This document shows, in pieces, positions 30,556 through 38,935 of a stretch of 40,201 bases of DNA. The stretch spans positions 1-40,201 of the forward strand of contig CAYRWE010000018.1 of the NCBI GenBank assembly GCA_964427655.1, read 5' to 3'. How positions within the stretch are numbered: the first letter of the stretch is position 1; the number at the start of each line of letters is the position of its first letter. Made by a program: the position numbers and the translations under genes. The notes beneath the pieces are model-generated. The model was not told the DNA's origin, did not search any database, and saw only the letters and a list, made by a program, of their open reading frames with translations. This stretch comes from CAVQNQ01 sp964427655. GTDB taxonomy: Bacteria > Acidobacteriota > Terriglobia > Bryobacterales > Bryobacteraceae.

Positions 30556-32435
30556 CCCGGGACCCCGGGACGCGCCTTCTCAAACGGAAGTCTGCGTATC
30601 TCGGGCCGGCGGTGCTGGCGGGCTTGTGCCTGCTGGTGCACTGGCAGAGCTTCACGGCCTGGTTTCGCGCCGACGATTTCGCCTGGCTGGGAGTGGGGCT
30701 GCACGTCCAGGATTTTCATGACCTGATGCGCGCGCTGTTCTCTCCTCAGGCCCAAGGCACCATACGCCCGTGGAGCGAGCGTGCCTTCTTCATGGCGGGG
30801 TTCAGCCTCTTTGGACTGGATGCGCTGCCATTCCGCGTGGTGGTCTTCGCCACCCAGTTCGTCAATTTGTGGCTGGTGATGGCACTGGGCGAGCGCCTTT
30901 CGGGAAGCCGCGCGGCGGGATTCTGCGCGGCGCTGTTGTGGATGGTTCACGGCTCGATGGTCGAGCCGCTGGGCTGGACGTGCGTGTATAACCAGGTGCT
31001 GTGCGCCTTATTTCTGCTGGGGGCGCTGCGCTTCCTGGTGCGATACACTGAGACCGGCCGGCGCCGATACCTCGTAGCGCAGTGGGCGGCCTTCCTGGTG
31101 GGCTTCGGCGCGCTCGAGCTGAACGCGGTCTATCCGTTGCTGGCGGCCGGCTACACCTGGCTGTGCGCGCGCAAGTATTTCCGCGGCACTCTGCCGCTGT
31201 TCATTCCCTCGCTCGCCTATGTCGTGCTGCACCATGCCGTAGCGCCGTTCGCCCGGAGCGGCGATTACGCCATGCACTTCACCGGTTCCATGCTGCGAAC
31301 CGCGGGCACTTATTGGACCTGGTCCGTGGGTCCGGTCTTCCTCTGGTCGCCCTTCGTTTTGCCATCATGGGTGCTGCCGGCGGGTGTGGCCCTGCTGACC
31401 GCCGGGCTGGCGCTGTTTCTGGCCGGCAAGCTGCGTGGTGGGGGGGCCCAGGCGGCGCTGTTCGGCCCGCTCTGGTACGCGGTCACTCTTTTGCCCGTGC
31501 TGCCGCTGCGCGACCATGTCACCGAATACTACGTGTACCTGCCGCTGATCGGCATCTGCTGGCTGGCGGGATGGGCGCTGGTGGAATCCTGGAAGTCGCG
31601 CGGCGCAGTGCGCTGGGTAGCCGTGGCGCTGGCCCTGGTCTACGCTGCCATGGCGGTGCCGCAGGTAGTGGCGGCCTCGCAGTGGAACCACCGGATTGCC
31701 GCCCGCGTGCGCAACCTGGTGGAAGGCGTGGCCGGTGCCCACGAATTGCATCCCGATAAATCCATCCTGCTTGAAGGTGTGGACACAGACTTGTTCTGGA
31801 ATGGCGTTCTGGACCGCCCCTTCCGGCTGATCGGTGCCGATCGCGTCTACCTGGCTCCCGGCAGCGAGCAGGCGATCGCGACGCATTCCGACCTGGGGGA
31901 GATCGGCGATTACATCCTGCCTGCGGACGTCACTGCTCAGGCTCTGGAGCGTGACGAGGTAGTGGTCTACGACGTCCGCGGATCCCGGCTGCGCAATATC
32001 ACGTCGCTCTACGCCCAAAGACCGCTCGACCGCAAGCTGCCGCTGCGTGTGGATGCCGGCAGCCCGCTGGAGGGCTATCTGATGGGCCCCGAATGGTATG
32101 CGGTCGATACGGACCACCGCTGGATGCCCCGGCGCGCCACCTTGCGCATGGGTGCGCCGCCTGCCGCAGGGATGAAGCTGTACCTGCACGGCCAGTGTCC
32201 CACCGCGCTGCTCCGTGGCGGCCCGCTCGGGGTAACGCTGACGGTTGATGGCATGGCGCTTCCCGCGGCCTCGATTCACCCCGGCGAGAGCGCCTTCGAG
32301 CTGGCGTTTGCCCTGCCAGCCGACGTGGTGGGCCGGCCGGAGATGCAGATCGCGGTAGAGGTGAGCCGCACGTTCATCCCGCCCGGGGATCCCCGCCAAC
32401 TGGGACTCGCCTTCGGCGTCTTCGAAGTGCGCTGA
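30552..32435 (+). CDS. large multi-span membrane protein, GT-C-like
   Basis: The 627-residue protein has about ten to twelve membrane segments (residues ~15-375) followed by a soluble C-terminal part (~380-627). The first loop holds FRADDFAWLGVG, an Asp-Asp motif in the position where GT-C glycosyltransferases keep their catalytic acidic pair, and the segments SERAFFMAGFSLFG and LLWMVHGSMVEPLGW are typical of uncharacterised GT-C relatives. The soluble end is beta-rich (MKLYLHGQCP, GVTLTVDGMAL) and might bind carbohydrate. It is the third gene of a coupled operon with the oxidoreductase and lipoprotein; the functional link is unclear. Confidence 0.7.
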   Translation: MTRDPGTRLLKRKSAYLGPAVLAGLCLLVHWQSFTAWFRADDFAWLGVGLHVQDFHDLMRALFSPQAQGTIRPWSERAFFMAGFSLFGLDALPFRVVVFATQFVNLWLVMALGERLSGSRAAGFCAALLWMVHGSMVEPLGWTCVYNQVLCALFLLGALRFLVRYTETGRRRYLVAQWAAFLVGFGALELNAVYPLLAAGYTWLCARKYFRGTLPLFIPSLAYVVLHHAVAPFARSGDYAMHFTGSMLRTAGTYWTWSVGPVFLWSPFVLPSWVLPAGVALLTAGLALFLAGKLRGGGAQAALFGPLWYAVTLLPVLPLRDHVTEYYVYLPLIGICWLAGWALVESWKSRGAVRWVAVALALVYAAMAVPQVVAASQWNHRIAARVRNLVEGVAGAHELHPDKSILLEGVDTDLFWNGVLDRPFRLIGADRVYLAPGSEQAIATHSDLGEIGDYILPADVTAQALERDEVVVYDVRGSRLRNITSLYAQRPLDRKLPLRVDAGSPLEGYLMGPEWYAVDTDHRWMPRRATLRMGAPPAAGMKLYLHGQCPTALLRGGPLGVTLTVDGMALPAASIHPGESAFELAFALPADVVGRPEMQIAVEVSRTFIPPGDPRQLGLAFGVFEVR

Positions 32436-32469
32436 GCGTGCCCCGCCAACTGGCCGCGCGGATCGCGCT

Positions 32470-34161
32470 TCAGCGCGGAGCGGCCACGAAGTGATACACC
32501 TCGAAAACCGGGCGGCCGAAGCTGTCGGGGATGGTGGCCATGGTCTCAGGCAGATAGCCCTCGCCGGCGGCGAAGCGAATGAGCTTTGGGTCGTTGTGGA
32601 AGAACTCGGTCTGCTTGGTGTGGGCCAGAAAAACCGCTCCCGGCTCGGAGACGATCTCCTCCGCGATCTTGCGGTCCTCCGGGTTCAGCTCGGGCTTGGC
32701 TACCTGGTCGGTGCCCTGCCGCAGGGGCAACTTCCCACGGTCGAGCAGGCGGAGGCTGTCCAACATTCCCCAGTCGGTAGTGTACATGTGGCTGGCGGGT
32801 ACGCCTTTCAGGTATTCGGCGAGCTTGAAGATGGCGTCCGTCCAGTTCGCCGAGCCGCCGTTGCGCAACTCCAGGGCGTAGTATTCGTTGTCCACCAGCA
32901 CGCCGGAGACGAACAGGATGGCCACCACGGCGGCGGCGGCTGGAATCCCGGCGCGGCCCAGCCGGCGCGAGGCATCCGCAAAGGCGATGGCAATCACCAT
33001 ATAGGGCAGCGGCCACAACAGGATGGTGTGGTGCACGCTGCCTCCCGTCTCGGCATTGATAGCCATCTGGATCCACGCCACCCCCAGCGTGATTAGGGCG
33101 AACAGGATGGCGCGGCGGCCGGCAGCGGTCGCGAACGGAGTCAAAAGCAGCGCCAGAAGAAAGGCATCGAGCATCAGGTTGTGCCGAGGGTGACCTGCCC
33201 ATGCCGAAATACGGGCAGACAATTTGGGTAGCGCGCCCTTGGGAGGGTGGGGATGCTGGGTCTGCCAGTCCTCGTTTACCAGCCAGTCGAACAGTCCCGG
33301 ACCGCGCAGGGTATTGACCAGCAGCAGGCCTTTTCCGGCGATATGGTTAGGCTCGTAGTTGAAATTATGGAAGGTCGCGTAGTCGTTATCGACGTTATAG
33401 ATTATGAGCGGCAGGGCGCCGAGGGAGAAGGCCAGCACGGCAACGCCGATTCGGGGCGGCGTGAGGGCGTCAAAAATTCGGCGCGGCACAGTCAGAATTC
33501 CGCCAATGGCGAAGCCGGACAACATCCAGACGGCCAGCGACTTGTCCCACATGGCCAGGCCGAACAGGAAGAACCCGCCCGCCAGGGACCCCAGGCCGCG
33601 GGTCTGGTGGAAGCGGATTAGCAGCAGGAGGCCTCCGAAGAGCAGCAGGTGCTGCAAAGCCACCGGTCCCCAGTCGAACGTGGCGGTGAGCAGGTACGTT
33701 GAATCCGCGGCCAGCAGGATGCATCCAATAACCCCGGCGCGCTTCCCGGCGATTCTGCGGAGCAGCAGAAAAAAGAGCCAGAGGCTGGCCGCCGCGGCCA
33801 GCAGGACCGGGACACGTAGAGCCGCCATTCCCGTTCCAAACGCCCGAAAAACAGGCCTGTAAATCCAGGCTTTTAGCGTGCCCAGGTAGCTCATCAACAT
33901 CAGTGGGAACGTGGAATGGCCGATCGCCACGGTAAATAGGCCGGCGCGCGGCTCGTAGATGGCATGGGCGAAAAGCGCCTCATCGTTCTGCACACCTAGA
34001 TGCGGCAGGAAGGCGAGGCCGGCGGCAAAGAAAAAGATACACGCGGCCAGCGCGCATAGAACCGCGGCTGAGCGGGCTGGGGTGTTCGTAGGTACGAATT
34101 TTTTTGGTTGGATCAAATTAGAGATGGTAGCATTTGGCCGATAAGAGGGTGGATTTTGCAT
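32470..34161 (-). CDS. GT-C-family glycosyltransferase-like membrane protein
   Basis: The 563-residue product has about eleven membrane segments and a periplasmic C-terminal part. Loop 1 contains LGVQNDEALFAHAIYEPRAGLFTVAIG, a PMT/ArnT-type loop with an Asp-Glu pair; later RFHQTRGLGSLAGGFFLFGLAMWDKS is family-like. Such proteins move sugars from polyprenyl phosphates onto lipids or proteins outside the membrane. The soluble tail includes MYTTDWGMLDSLRLL and ends FGRPVFEVYHFVAAPR. The start at 34161 (MQNPPSYRPNATIS) is chosen because the upstream extension reads as non-coding leader. It faces the preceding GT-C-like gene tail-to-tail with 34 bases between. Confidence 0.75.
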   Translation of the reverse strand: MQNPPSYRPNATISNLIQPKKFVPTNTPARSAAVLCALAACIFFFAAGLAFLPHLGVQNDEALFAHAIYEPRAGLFTVAIGHSTFPLMLMSYLGTLKAWIYRPVFRAFGTGMAALRVPVLLAAAASLWLFFLLLRRIAGKRAGVIGCILLAADSTYLLTATFDWGPVALQHLLLFGGLLLLIRFHQTRGLGSLAGGFFLFGLAMWDKSLAVWMLSGFAIGGILTVPRRIFDALTPPRIGVAVLAFSLGALPLIIYNVDNDYATFHNFNYEPNHIAGKGLLLVNTLRGPGLFDWLVNEDWQTQHPHPPKGALPKLSARISAWAGHPRHNLMLDAFLLALLLTPFATAAGRRAILFALITLGVAWIQMAINAETGGSVHHTILLWPLPYMVIAIAFADASRRLGRAGIPAAAAVVAILFVSGVLVDNEYYALELRNGGSANWTDAIFKLAEYLKGVPASHMYTTDWGMLDSLRLLDRGKLPLRQGTDQVAKPELNPEDRKIAEEIVSEPGAVFLAHTKQTEFFHNDPKLIRFAAGEGYLPETMATIPDSFGRPVFEVYHFVAAPR

Positions 34162-34392
34162 TAGGCTGCGGCAGCCGAGTTCCCGCCGCAAGGGTTCCCG
34201 GTTTGGCAAGAGGATTGCACATGAGCGACGGCGATAGGCGTCGTTGGGTTTAGCCAGGACGACAACGTAGCCCGTAAGGGGGGTTTCGAACAAGGAAACC
34301 TTTGAAAGCAAATTCCGTCTATAAGGTGCGAAGGGGAGCGGTGAAAATAACATAATTCAAGAAAATAGACGGCGCACAAGGAGATGGGAGCC
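34162..34392. other. divergent intergenic region with several hairpins
   Basis: The 231 bases between the GT-C-like gene (minus) and the DksA-like gene (plus) hold several short inverted repeats: GGTTTC...GAAACC (about 34281-34300), GACG...CGTC in GACGGCGATAGGCGTC, and GGTTCCCG/CGGGAACC-type segments. A TATAAG box near 34319-34324 could serve the DksA-like gene. Parts of the minus strand (CGGGAACCC, GCGGGAACTCGGC) faintly recall c-di-AMP (ydaO) aptamer segments, but the full pattern is absent, so no riboswitch is called. Confidence 0.35.
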
Positions 34393-34782
34393 ATGAATCA
34401 GACCGAACTCAACAAATATAAAGCGATGCTCGAAACCAAGAGGGCGGAAGCCGCCCAGGGGCTTCGGAACCGGGAAGACATCGCTATCGAGAAAACCCCG
34501 GATGCCCTGGACGAGGTGCAACTGGCCGGGGAACGGGAGTTAGCCATTCGCAACCTGGACCGGGAGTCCAACATGTTGCGCAATGTGAAGGGTGCGCTCG
34601 CCCGCGTCGCGGACGGCAGCTACGGAATCTGCATGCACTGCGAGGAAGAGATCAAACCCAAACGCCTGGATGCGGTGCCTTGGACCAAGTACTGCATTCG
34701 CTGCCAGGAAGCCGCCGATCGCCACGAGTTCGAAGTGGATTCGAACGATACGATCGACGAGCTGCTGGCCAACGCCGCCTAG
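34393..34782 (+). CDS. DksA/TraR-family C4 zinc-finger protein
   Basis: The 129-residue protein has a long N-terminal helix pair (NQTELNKYKAMLETKRAEAAQ, ERELAIRNLDRESNMLRNVKGALARV) forming a coiled coil, and a zinc finger GICMHCEEEIKPKRL...WTKYCIRCQE with four cysteines in the DksA/TraR arrangement. It probably binds RNA polymerase through the secondary channel and modifies promoter response to ppGpp, though small relatives have other roles. The ATG at 34393 has AAGGAG nine bases upstream; an ATG nine bases earlier is possible. A strong hairpin follows the stop. Confidence 0.88.
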   Translation: MNQTELNKYKAMLETKRAEAAQGLRNREDIAIEKTPDALDEVQLAGERELAIRNLDRESNMLRNVKGALARVADGSYGICMHCEEEIKPKRLDAVPWTKYCIRCQEAADRHEFEVDSNDTIDELLANAA

Positions 34783-34801
34783 TCGCGGCGCCTCGGTGCT
34801 G

Positions 34802-34838
34802 GAAGGGCGCGGGAGCATCCCCGCGCCCTTCGTGTTTC
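34802..34838 (+). terminator. terminator-like hairpin after the DksA-like gene
   Basis: GAAGGGCGCGGG (34802-34813) pairs perfectly with CCCGCGCCCTTC (34820-34831) over a six-base loop, followed by GTGTTT. The stem is very stable; the U-tract is weak. Confidence 0.65.
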
Positions 34839-35002
34839 CAAGGGCGTTTTCATCCGGGCCATTTCGGGCGGTTTGGCGATGTGATCGACGCCCGCTATCC
34901 CGCGGTCGAAGTGCTGTTCCGTGGTGTAGAATGGGGTGCCTGGGCTGCGGATGCGGCTGAAGAGGCTGCAGAGAAGCCCGGCCATCGCCACGCGAGGCGG
35001 AA

Positions 35003-35752
35003 TTGCATACGAATTCAAGTTTCCTGGACGGAGTCCAGCATAGGCTGCTGCGGAGCCTTTCTCCCCGGGGACCCACGGTCTGTACCGGAGTGGCTTCCGC
35101 CGGCCGTTCCAAGTTGGAACTGCTGGGCGTGCCGCTGGACGTGGCGGGTAAGACGGTGATCGACTACGGCTGCGGAGAAGGCAAAGAGTGCGTCGAGATG
35201 GCCTTGCGCGGCGCGCGGAAGGTCATCGGCGTCGATGTACGGCCGGAATTGCTGGATGCGGCGCGCGAATTGGCGGAGGTCCACGGCGTAAGCGGTATAT
35301 GCGAGTTCGCGGGTCGTCCGCCGGCGAAGGCCGATCTCATTATTTCGCTGGATGCGTTCGAGCATTTTGACCGGCCCGGCGATGTTCTGGCGGCCATGCG
35401 TGCCTTGCTCAACCGGGGTGGCTCGGTACGCGTCAGCTTCGGTCCGACCTGGTACCATCCGCTGGGCGGCCACCTGTTCTCGGTTTTTCCGTGGGCCCAT
35501 CTGCTGTTCTCCGAGGCGGCGCTGATCCGCTGGCGGTCGAATTTCAAATCGGACGGCGCGACGCGCTTCGGCGAGGTCGCGGGCGGGCTGAATCAGATGA
35601 CGATTCGACGTTTCGAGGAACTGGTCGAACGGAGCCCCCTACGGTTCAAGTGGCTGGAGCCGGTACCGATCCGCAAGCTCCGCTGGGTGCACAATCGGGG
35701 CACGCGTGAGTTCACCACCGCCATCGTGCGCTGCGAATTGATCGCCCGGTAA
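35003..35752 (+). CDS. class I SAM-dependent methyltransferase
   Basis: The 249-residue product carries motif I VIDYGCGEGKECVEMALRGA, strand-2 acid VIGVDVRPEL, motif II ADLIISLDAFEHFDRPGDVLAAM and RALLNRGGSVRVSFGPTW, as in Methyltransf_11/25 enzymes. The opening FLDGVQHRLLRSLSPRGPTVCTG and the TWYHPLGGHLFSVFPWAHLLFSE segment are typical of a group often near polysaccharide genes; the substrate is unknown. The only usable start in the open frame is TTG 35003. A TAGAAT box lies about 75 bases upstream (near 34927), so this gene may have an ordinary leader. Confidence 0.8.
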   Translation: MHTNSSFLDGVQHRLLRSLSPRGPTVCTGVASAGRSKLELLGVPLDVAGKTVIDYGCGEGKECVEMALRGARKVIGVDVRPELLDAARELAEVHGVSGICEFAGRPPAKADLIISLDAFEHFDRPGDVLAAMRALLNRGGSVRVSFGPTWYHPLGGHLFSVFPWAHLLFSEAALIRWRSNFKSDGATRFGEVAGGLNQMTIRRFEELVERSPLRFKWLEPVPIRKLRWVHNRGTREFTTAIVRCELIAR

Positions 35753-35840
35753 CCGTGAAACGGACGCGAGAATCGCGGCCGATCTCCGGTAAGATCCCGC
35801 ACCCTGCGCCACGTCCTGGCACCGGCATGGCGCCCACGCT

Positions 35841-38636
35841 TTAATTCGTACTGATCGGCAGGATGACGATGTTGCTAGTGAACTCGCCCTGCGCGATCCA
35901 GAACTGGGTGTACGGGTCGGCGGGCTGACCGGCGTTCAGGTGCAGGAGCACCTGGTACACGCCCACCATTCCGGGCATCAGGGTGGCGGATATGACATCG
36001 CCGGTCTTGCCTCCGATCAGCGAAGAAACGCTGGAGTCCTGCGTGTCCGGCGGCGCCGTGATGGGTCCGCCGATCGGGTATCTCAGACCGGTCACGATGA
36101 GCGATTGGTTGATGTCGGTCAGGACGGGAACTCCCAGACCGGTCGCATAGATCTCGATCATTTCTCCGGACCGCGCGGGATTGACCAGGTTGATGGGCGC
36201 TCCCGCCACGTTGGCGCAGCAAGTGGTTCCATTGAGGGCCGTCAAGACCAGATTGGCTCCCGAACTGACGGTTGCGCCGATGGCGATCCCGTTCCCTTCC
36301 GGGCCCTCGATGCGCGCCTGAATGATGATGCGCGTGAACACCCCGGCGGATGTGGCGGTCACCAGGGGATCGCCACTCATCTGCGAGATGATCGCGTCGC
36401 GGACGCTCTCGAGCGTATCGCTGCTCTGGACGGTGTAAGTATAGGTGCTATCGCCGATGGTGATCGTAGCCGTATCGCCGGCCGTGACCGAGCCATCCAC
36501 CGATAGTATGGCGACGGCATAGCTGGAAGCGTGATAGGCCAAGGCCGGCGGCGTAGCGGTGCCGTCCTGATTGGCGTAGATGCCGGGATTGGCGGTCACG
36601 ATCGTGGTGGCCACCGGAGTGGTTACCCCGATCGTGCCATCGCTGTTGGTCGCTCGAACATAGGCGTTGATGCTGGTCGTATCGCCGACTTCCCAGGGCA
36701 CCTGGGCGTTGATTTGGCTGGGCGATACATAAAGCAGGGGCGCGGGGATTCCATTGAAGTACACCTGCGCGCCGCCCAGTTCGGTGGGCAGGGTTGTCGC
36801 GTTCGGATCGGCCGCCGCGGTCTGCGATGCCAGGGTGTAGCCGTCATTGGGCTTCACCGTCACGACCGTTCCGGGGGCGATGGAGGAGGCATCCGTGCCG
36901 CCGGTCAATGAGGTTCCCCCCGCGCTGGCGGTGATATCCGCGGCGGCGGCGCTGGTCGCGGGGTTCACATTTTGCGCGTAGTTGATCTCATTGCCCTGCG
37001 CACCCACCAGTTTGGAGTTCAGTATCACCTCGCTGAGAGAGTAGTCGGCGAGCGCAATTAGGTAGGGGTCCCCGGTCCCGTTATTGGAGGTGTTGATCGC
37101 GGCCACCAGGCCGTCGATCACCGAGTTGAGCGTGTCGGTGGCGAGAACCGTGTAGGTGTATTGATAGGTCGTGAAGGTGGGGTTATTGAACTGCACGCCG
37201 ATCTGCACCTGGTCGCCGGCCTGGATGGTTCCCCCGATCACAACGGCTCCCGTGGCGTAAACCGCCAGACTGCCGCTATTGACTATGCCTCCATAGGGGA
37301 TGGCGGGATTGGCCATCGTATACACGGTGACGCGGCGGTTGTAAGTATCGCTGACATAGAGGTTCACGCCATCATAGGCGAGCGATGCGGGCGTGCGCAG
37401 CGAATCGGCCGCGTCGCTGGCCTGGTTGATCGACCCGCCGACCTGCCCCAGAATCAGATCGGCCGGGGCCGCGTTGGCCGTGGGGATCCGATTGAAGATC
37501 AGCACGCGGTCTTCGCCGCCATCCGCTACGAACAGGCGCGTGCCGTCCGAGAGCGCGAAGCGCGGATAGTTCAGAGTGTAATTGCAGTTCGAGGGATAGA
37601 GGGGATTGCCGGCCGCATCCACGCCCTCGGCTACGGTACAGAGAACCGGCGTCTCTTTATCGGTGGTATCGGTGCTGCTGGTGGCCGGAGTGCCGCTGTA
37701 CGAATTATCGGCGATCGAGCTGGTCATGTCGGGCTGGCCGATCTCGACGTCCGCGGCGGCTCCGTTGCTGGTGGGAATGGTGTTCCAGATGAGCACGCGA
37801 TTGTTTCCCAAATCCGTGACGAACAGCCGGACGCCATCGGAGGTCACCGACACCGGATTGAGCATGGTGCTGGCGGAGGCGCTGGTAGGTGTCTGGGTCA
37901 GATTCGGCTCCACGAAGGTAGTGAAGTTGGGCTGGCCCAAAACCACGTCGGCGGCCACGCCGCTGGCGGTGGGAATCTTGTTCCAGATCAGAATACGGTT
38001 GTTCTGCGTGTCGGCCACGTAGAGCTTCCCGTTCTGAATCCATACGCCCTGCGGCCCGCGCATGGAGGTCGCCGTGGGCGGCAGGTTATTAGGCAGGGAA
38101 CTCCCGGTGACCAGATCGGCCTGGCCTACGGCCACATCGGCGGGCGCGTCGTTATTAGCCGGAATGCGGTTCCAGATCAGCACGCGGTTGTGGTCGGTAT
38201 CGGCCACCACCAGGTGGACGCCGTCGGAAGCCACCGCGGTGGGGGTGCGGAGAGTGCTGGCCGTGGTGTTTTCGTTGGTGGTGTTGGTATTGAAATCCGG
38301 TTGGCCGAGCACGAGCGTCGCCTGGCCCAGGCAGACCGGGCACTTGCGGTTGTAGGTCAGTTGCGAGGTGAGTCCAGGCAACTGTGTGGAGAGATTCTGG
38401 AACAGGAGAACGCGGTGATTCGAAGGGCTGGCACCGATATAATTCGCGTCGGCCACGAACAGCGTGTCGGCCGCATACGCCAGGCCGCTCGCGGCGCCCA
38501 GGATCGTATCGCTCGAATTCGTGTCCTGGCTGGTGAAGGTTTCTTGCCCGATCACCAGCCGGGCGGCCTGCCCGGTCGTAAAATCAGCGGCGCACAGGGC
38601 TGCCGCGGCAAATAAAAAAACTGGAATACACTTCAT
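35841..38636 (-). CDS. exported beta-propeller protein with TIGR03437 (Solibacter C-terminal) domain
   Basis: The 931-residue product has a signal peptide (MKCIPVFLFAAAALCAA). Residues ~20-470 hold about five NHL-like propeller repeats with the core RVLIWNRIPTANxAPADVVLGQPDF. A ~105-residue module follows (~474-582; QYTYTVLATDTLNSVIDGLVAAIN, GAQGNEINYAQNV). The TIGR03437 domain begins near 620 (VYFNGIPAPLLYVSPSQINA, QVPWEV) and ends the protein (EIYATGLGVPVL, GVYQVLLHLNAG). A second copy of the module (~712-813; STYTYTVQSSDTLESVRDAI, GPEGNGIAIGATVSSG) is inserted inside it. TIGR03437 is almost confined to Bryobacteraceae. Likely a cell-surface or secreted protein; function unknown. The ATG at 38636 starts the signal peptide. 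Confidence 0.88.
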   Translation of the reverse strand: MKCIPVFLFAAAALCAADFTTGQAARLVIGQETFTSQDTNSSDTILGAASGLAYAADTLFVADANYIGASPSNHRVLLFQNLSTQLPGLTSQLTYNRKCPVCLGQATLVLGQPDFNTNTTNENTTASTLRTPTAVASDGVHLVVADTDHNRVLIWNRIPANNDAPADVAVGQADLVTGSSLPNNLPPTATSMRGPQGVWIQNGKLYVADTQNNRILIWNKIPTASGVAADVVLGQPNFTTFVEPNLTQTPTSASASTMLNPVSVTSDGVRLFVTDLGNNRVLIWNTIPTSNGAAADVEIGQPDMTSSIADNSYSGTPATSSTDTTDKETPVLCTVAEGVDAAGNPLYPSNCNYTLNYPRFALSDGTRLFVADGGEDRVLIFNRIPTANAAPADLILGQVGGSINQASDAADSLRTPASLAYDGVNLYVSDTYNRRVTVYTMANPAIPYGGIVNSGSLAVYATGAVVIGGTIQAGDQVQIGVQFNNPTFTTYQYTYTVLATDTLNSVIDGLVAAINTSNNGTGDPYLIALADYSLSEVILNSKLVGAQGNEINYAQNVNPATSAAAADITASAGGTSLTGGTDASSIAPGTVVTVKPNDGYTLASQTAAADPNATTLPTELGGAQVYFNGIPAPLLYVSPSQINAQVPWEVGDTTSINAYVRATNSDGTIGVTTPVATTIVTANPGIYANQDGTATPPALAYHASSYAVAILSVDGSVTAGDTATITIGDSTYTYTVQSSDTLESVRDAIISQMSGDPLVTATSAGVFTRIIIQARIEGPEGNGIAIGATVSSGANLVLTALNGTTCCANVAGAPINLVNPARSGEMIEIYATGLGVPVLTDINQSLIVTGLRYPIGGPITAPPDTQDSSVSSLIGGKTGDVISATLMPGMVGVYQVLLHLNAGQPADPYTQFWIAQGEFTSNIVILPISTN

Positions 38637-38679
38637 GCGCGTTATCGAAGGACGCATCCCAAAGATCAAAGTAAGCCTC

Positions 38680-38685
38680 ATTATA
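38680..38685 (-). promoter_or_regulatory. promoter of the propeller protein gene
   Basis: TATAAT on the minus strand, with TTGTTC 15 bases further upstream as a possible -35 box, lies 43 bases before the ATG at 38636. Unlike many genes here this one has room for an ordinary leader. The remainder of the gap up to 38935 holds nothing I can name. Confidence 0.5.
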
Positions 38686-38935
38686 GCAAGAGGTTCCGGA
38701 GAACAAGTGGAGCTTCGACGCCACAGGGGTGTGCGCAAACGGCACGCGGGCATGACCCTCTACGAAGCCATTCCAGCCACTTTTCGATCGCACCGGAACC
38801 CGCGCCATCGTAGTGCACGGCGTCTGCCAGGCCGCGCGGCGCGCAGGTCCGCCGAATCGGAGCCCCCTCTCATTTCTGATACACTCCGGTTATGTCTAAA
38901 GGCTCCTGGCCTGCCCCCCGCGCATGGAGGGCCTT

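Noticed and set aside
34162..34330. c-di-AMP (ydaO) or c-di-GMP riboswitch on either strand
   Set aside because: A few short segments resemble parts of these aptamers, but the diagnostic conserved blocks (GCTAACCTCGTA, GCAAAGCC) are missing.
37161..38615. 484-codon open frame antisense to the propeller protein
   Set aside because: Its Gly/Arg/Val/Ile-rich repeats are the reverse reading of the propeller repeats, not an independent protein.
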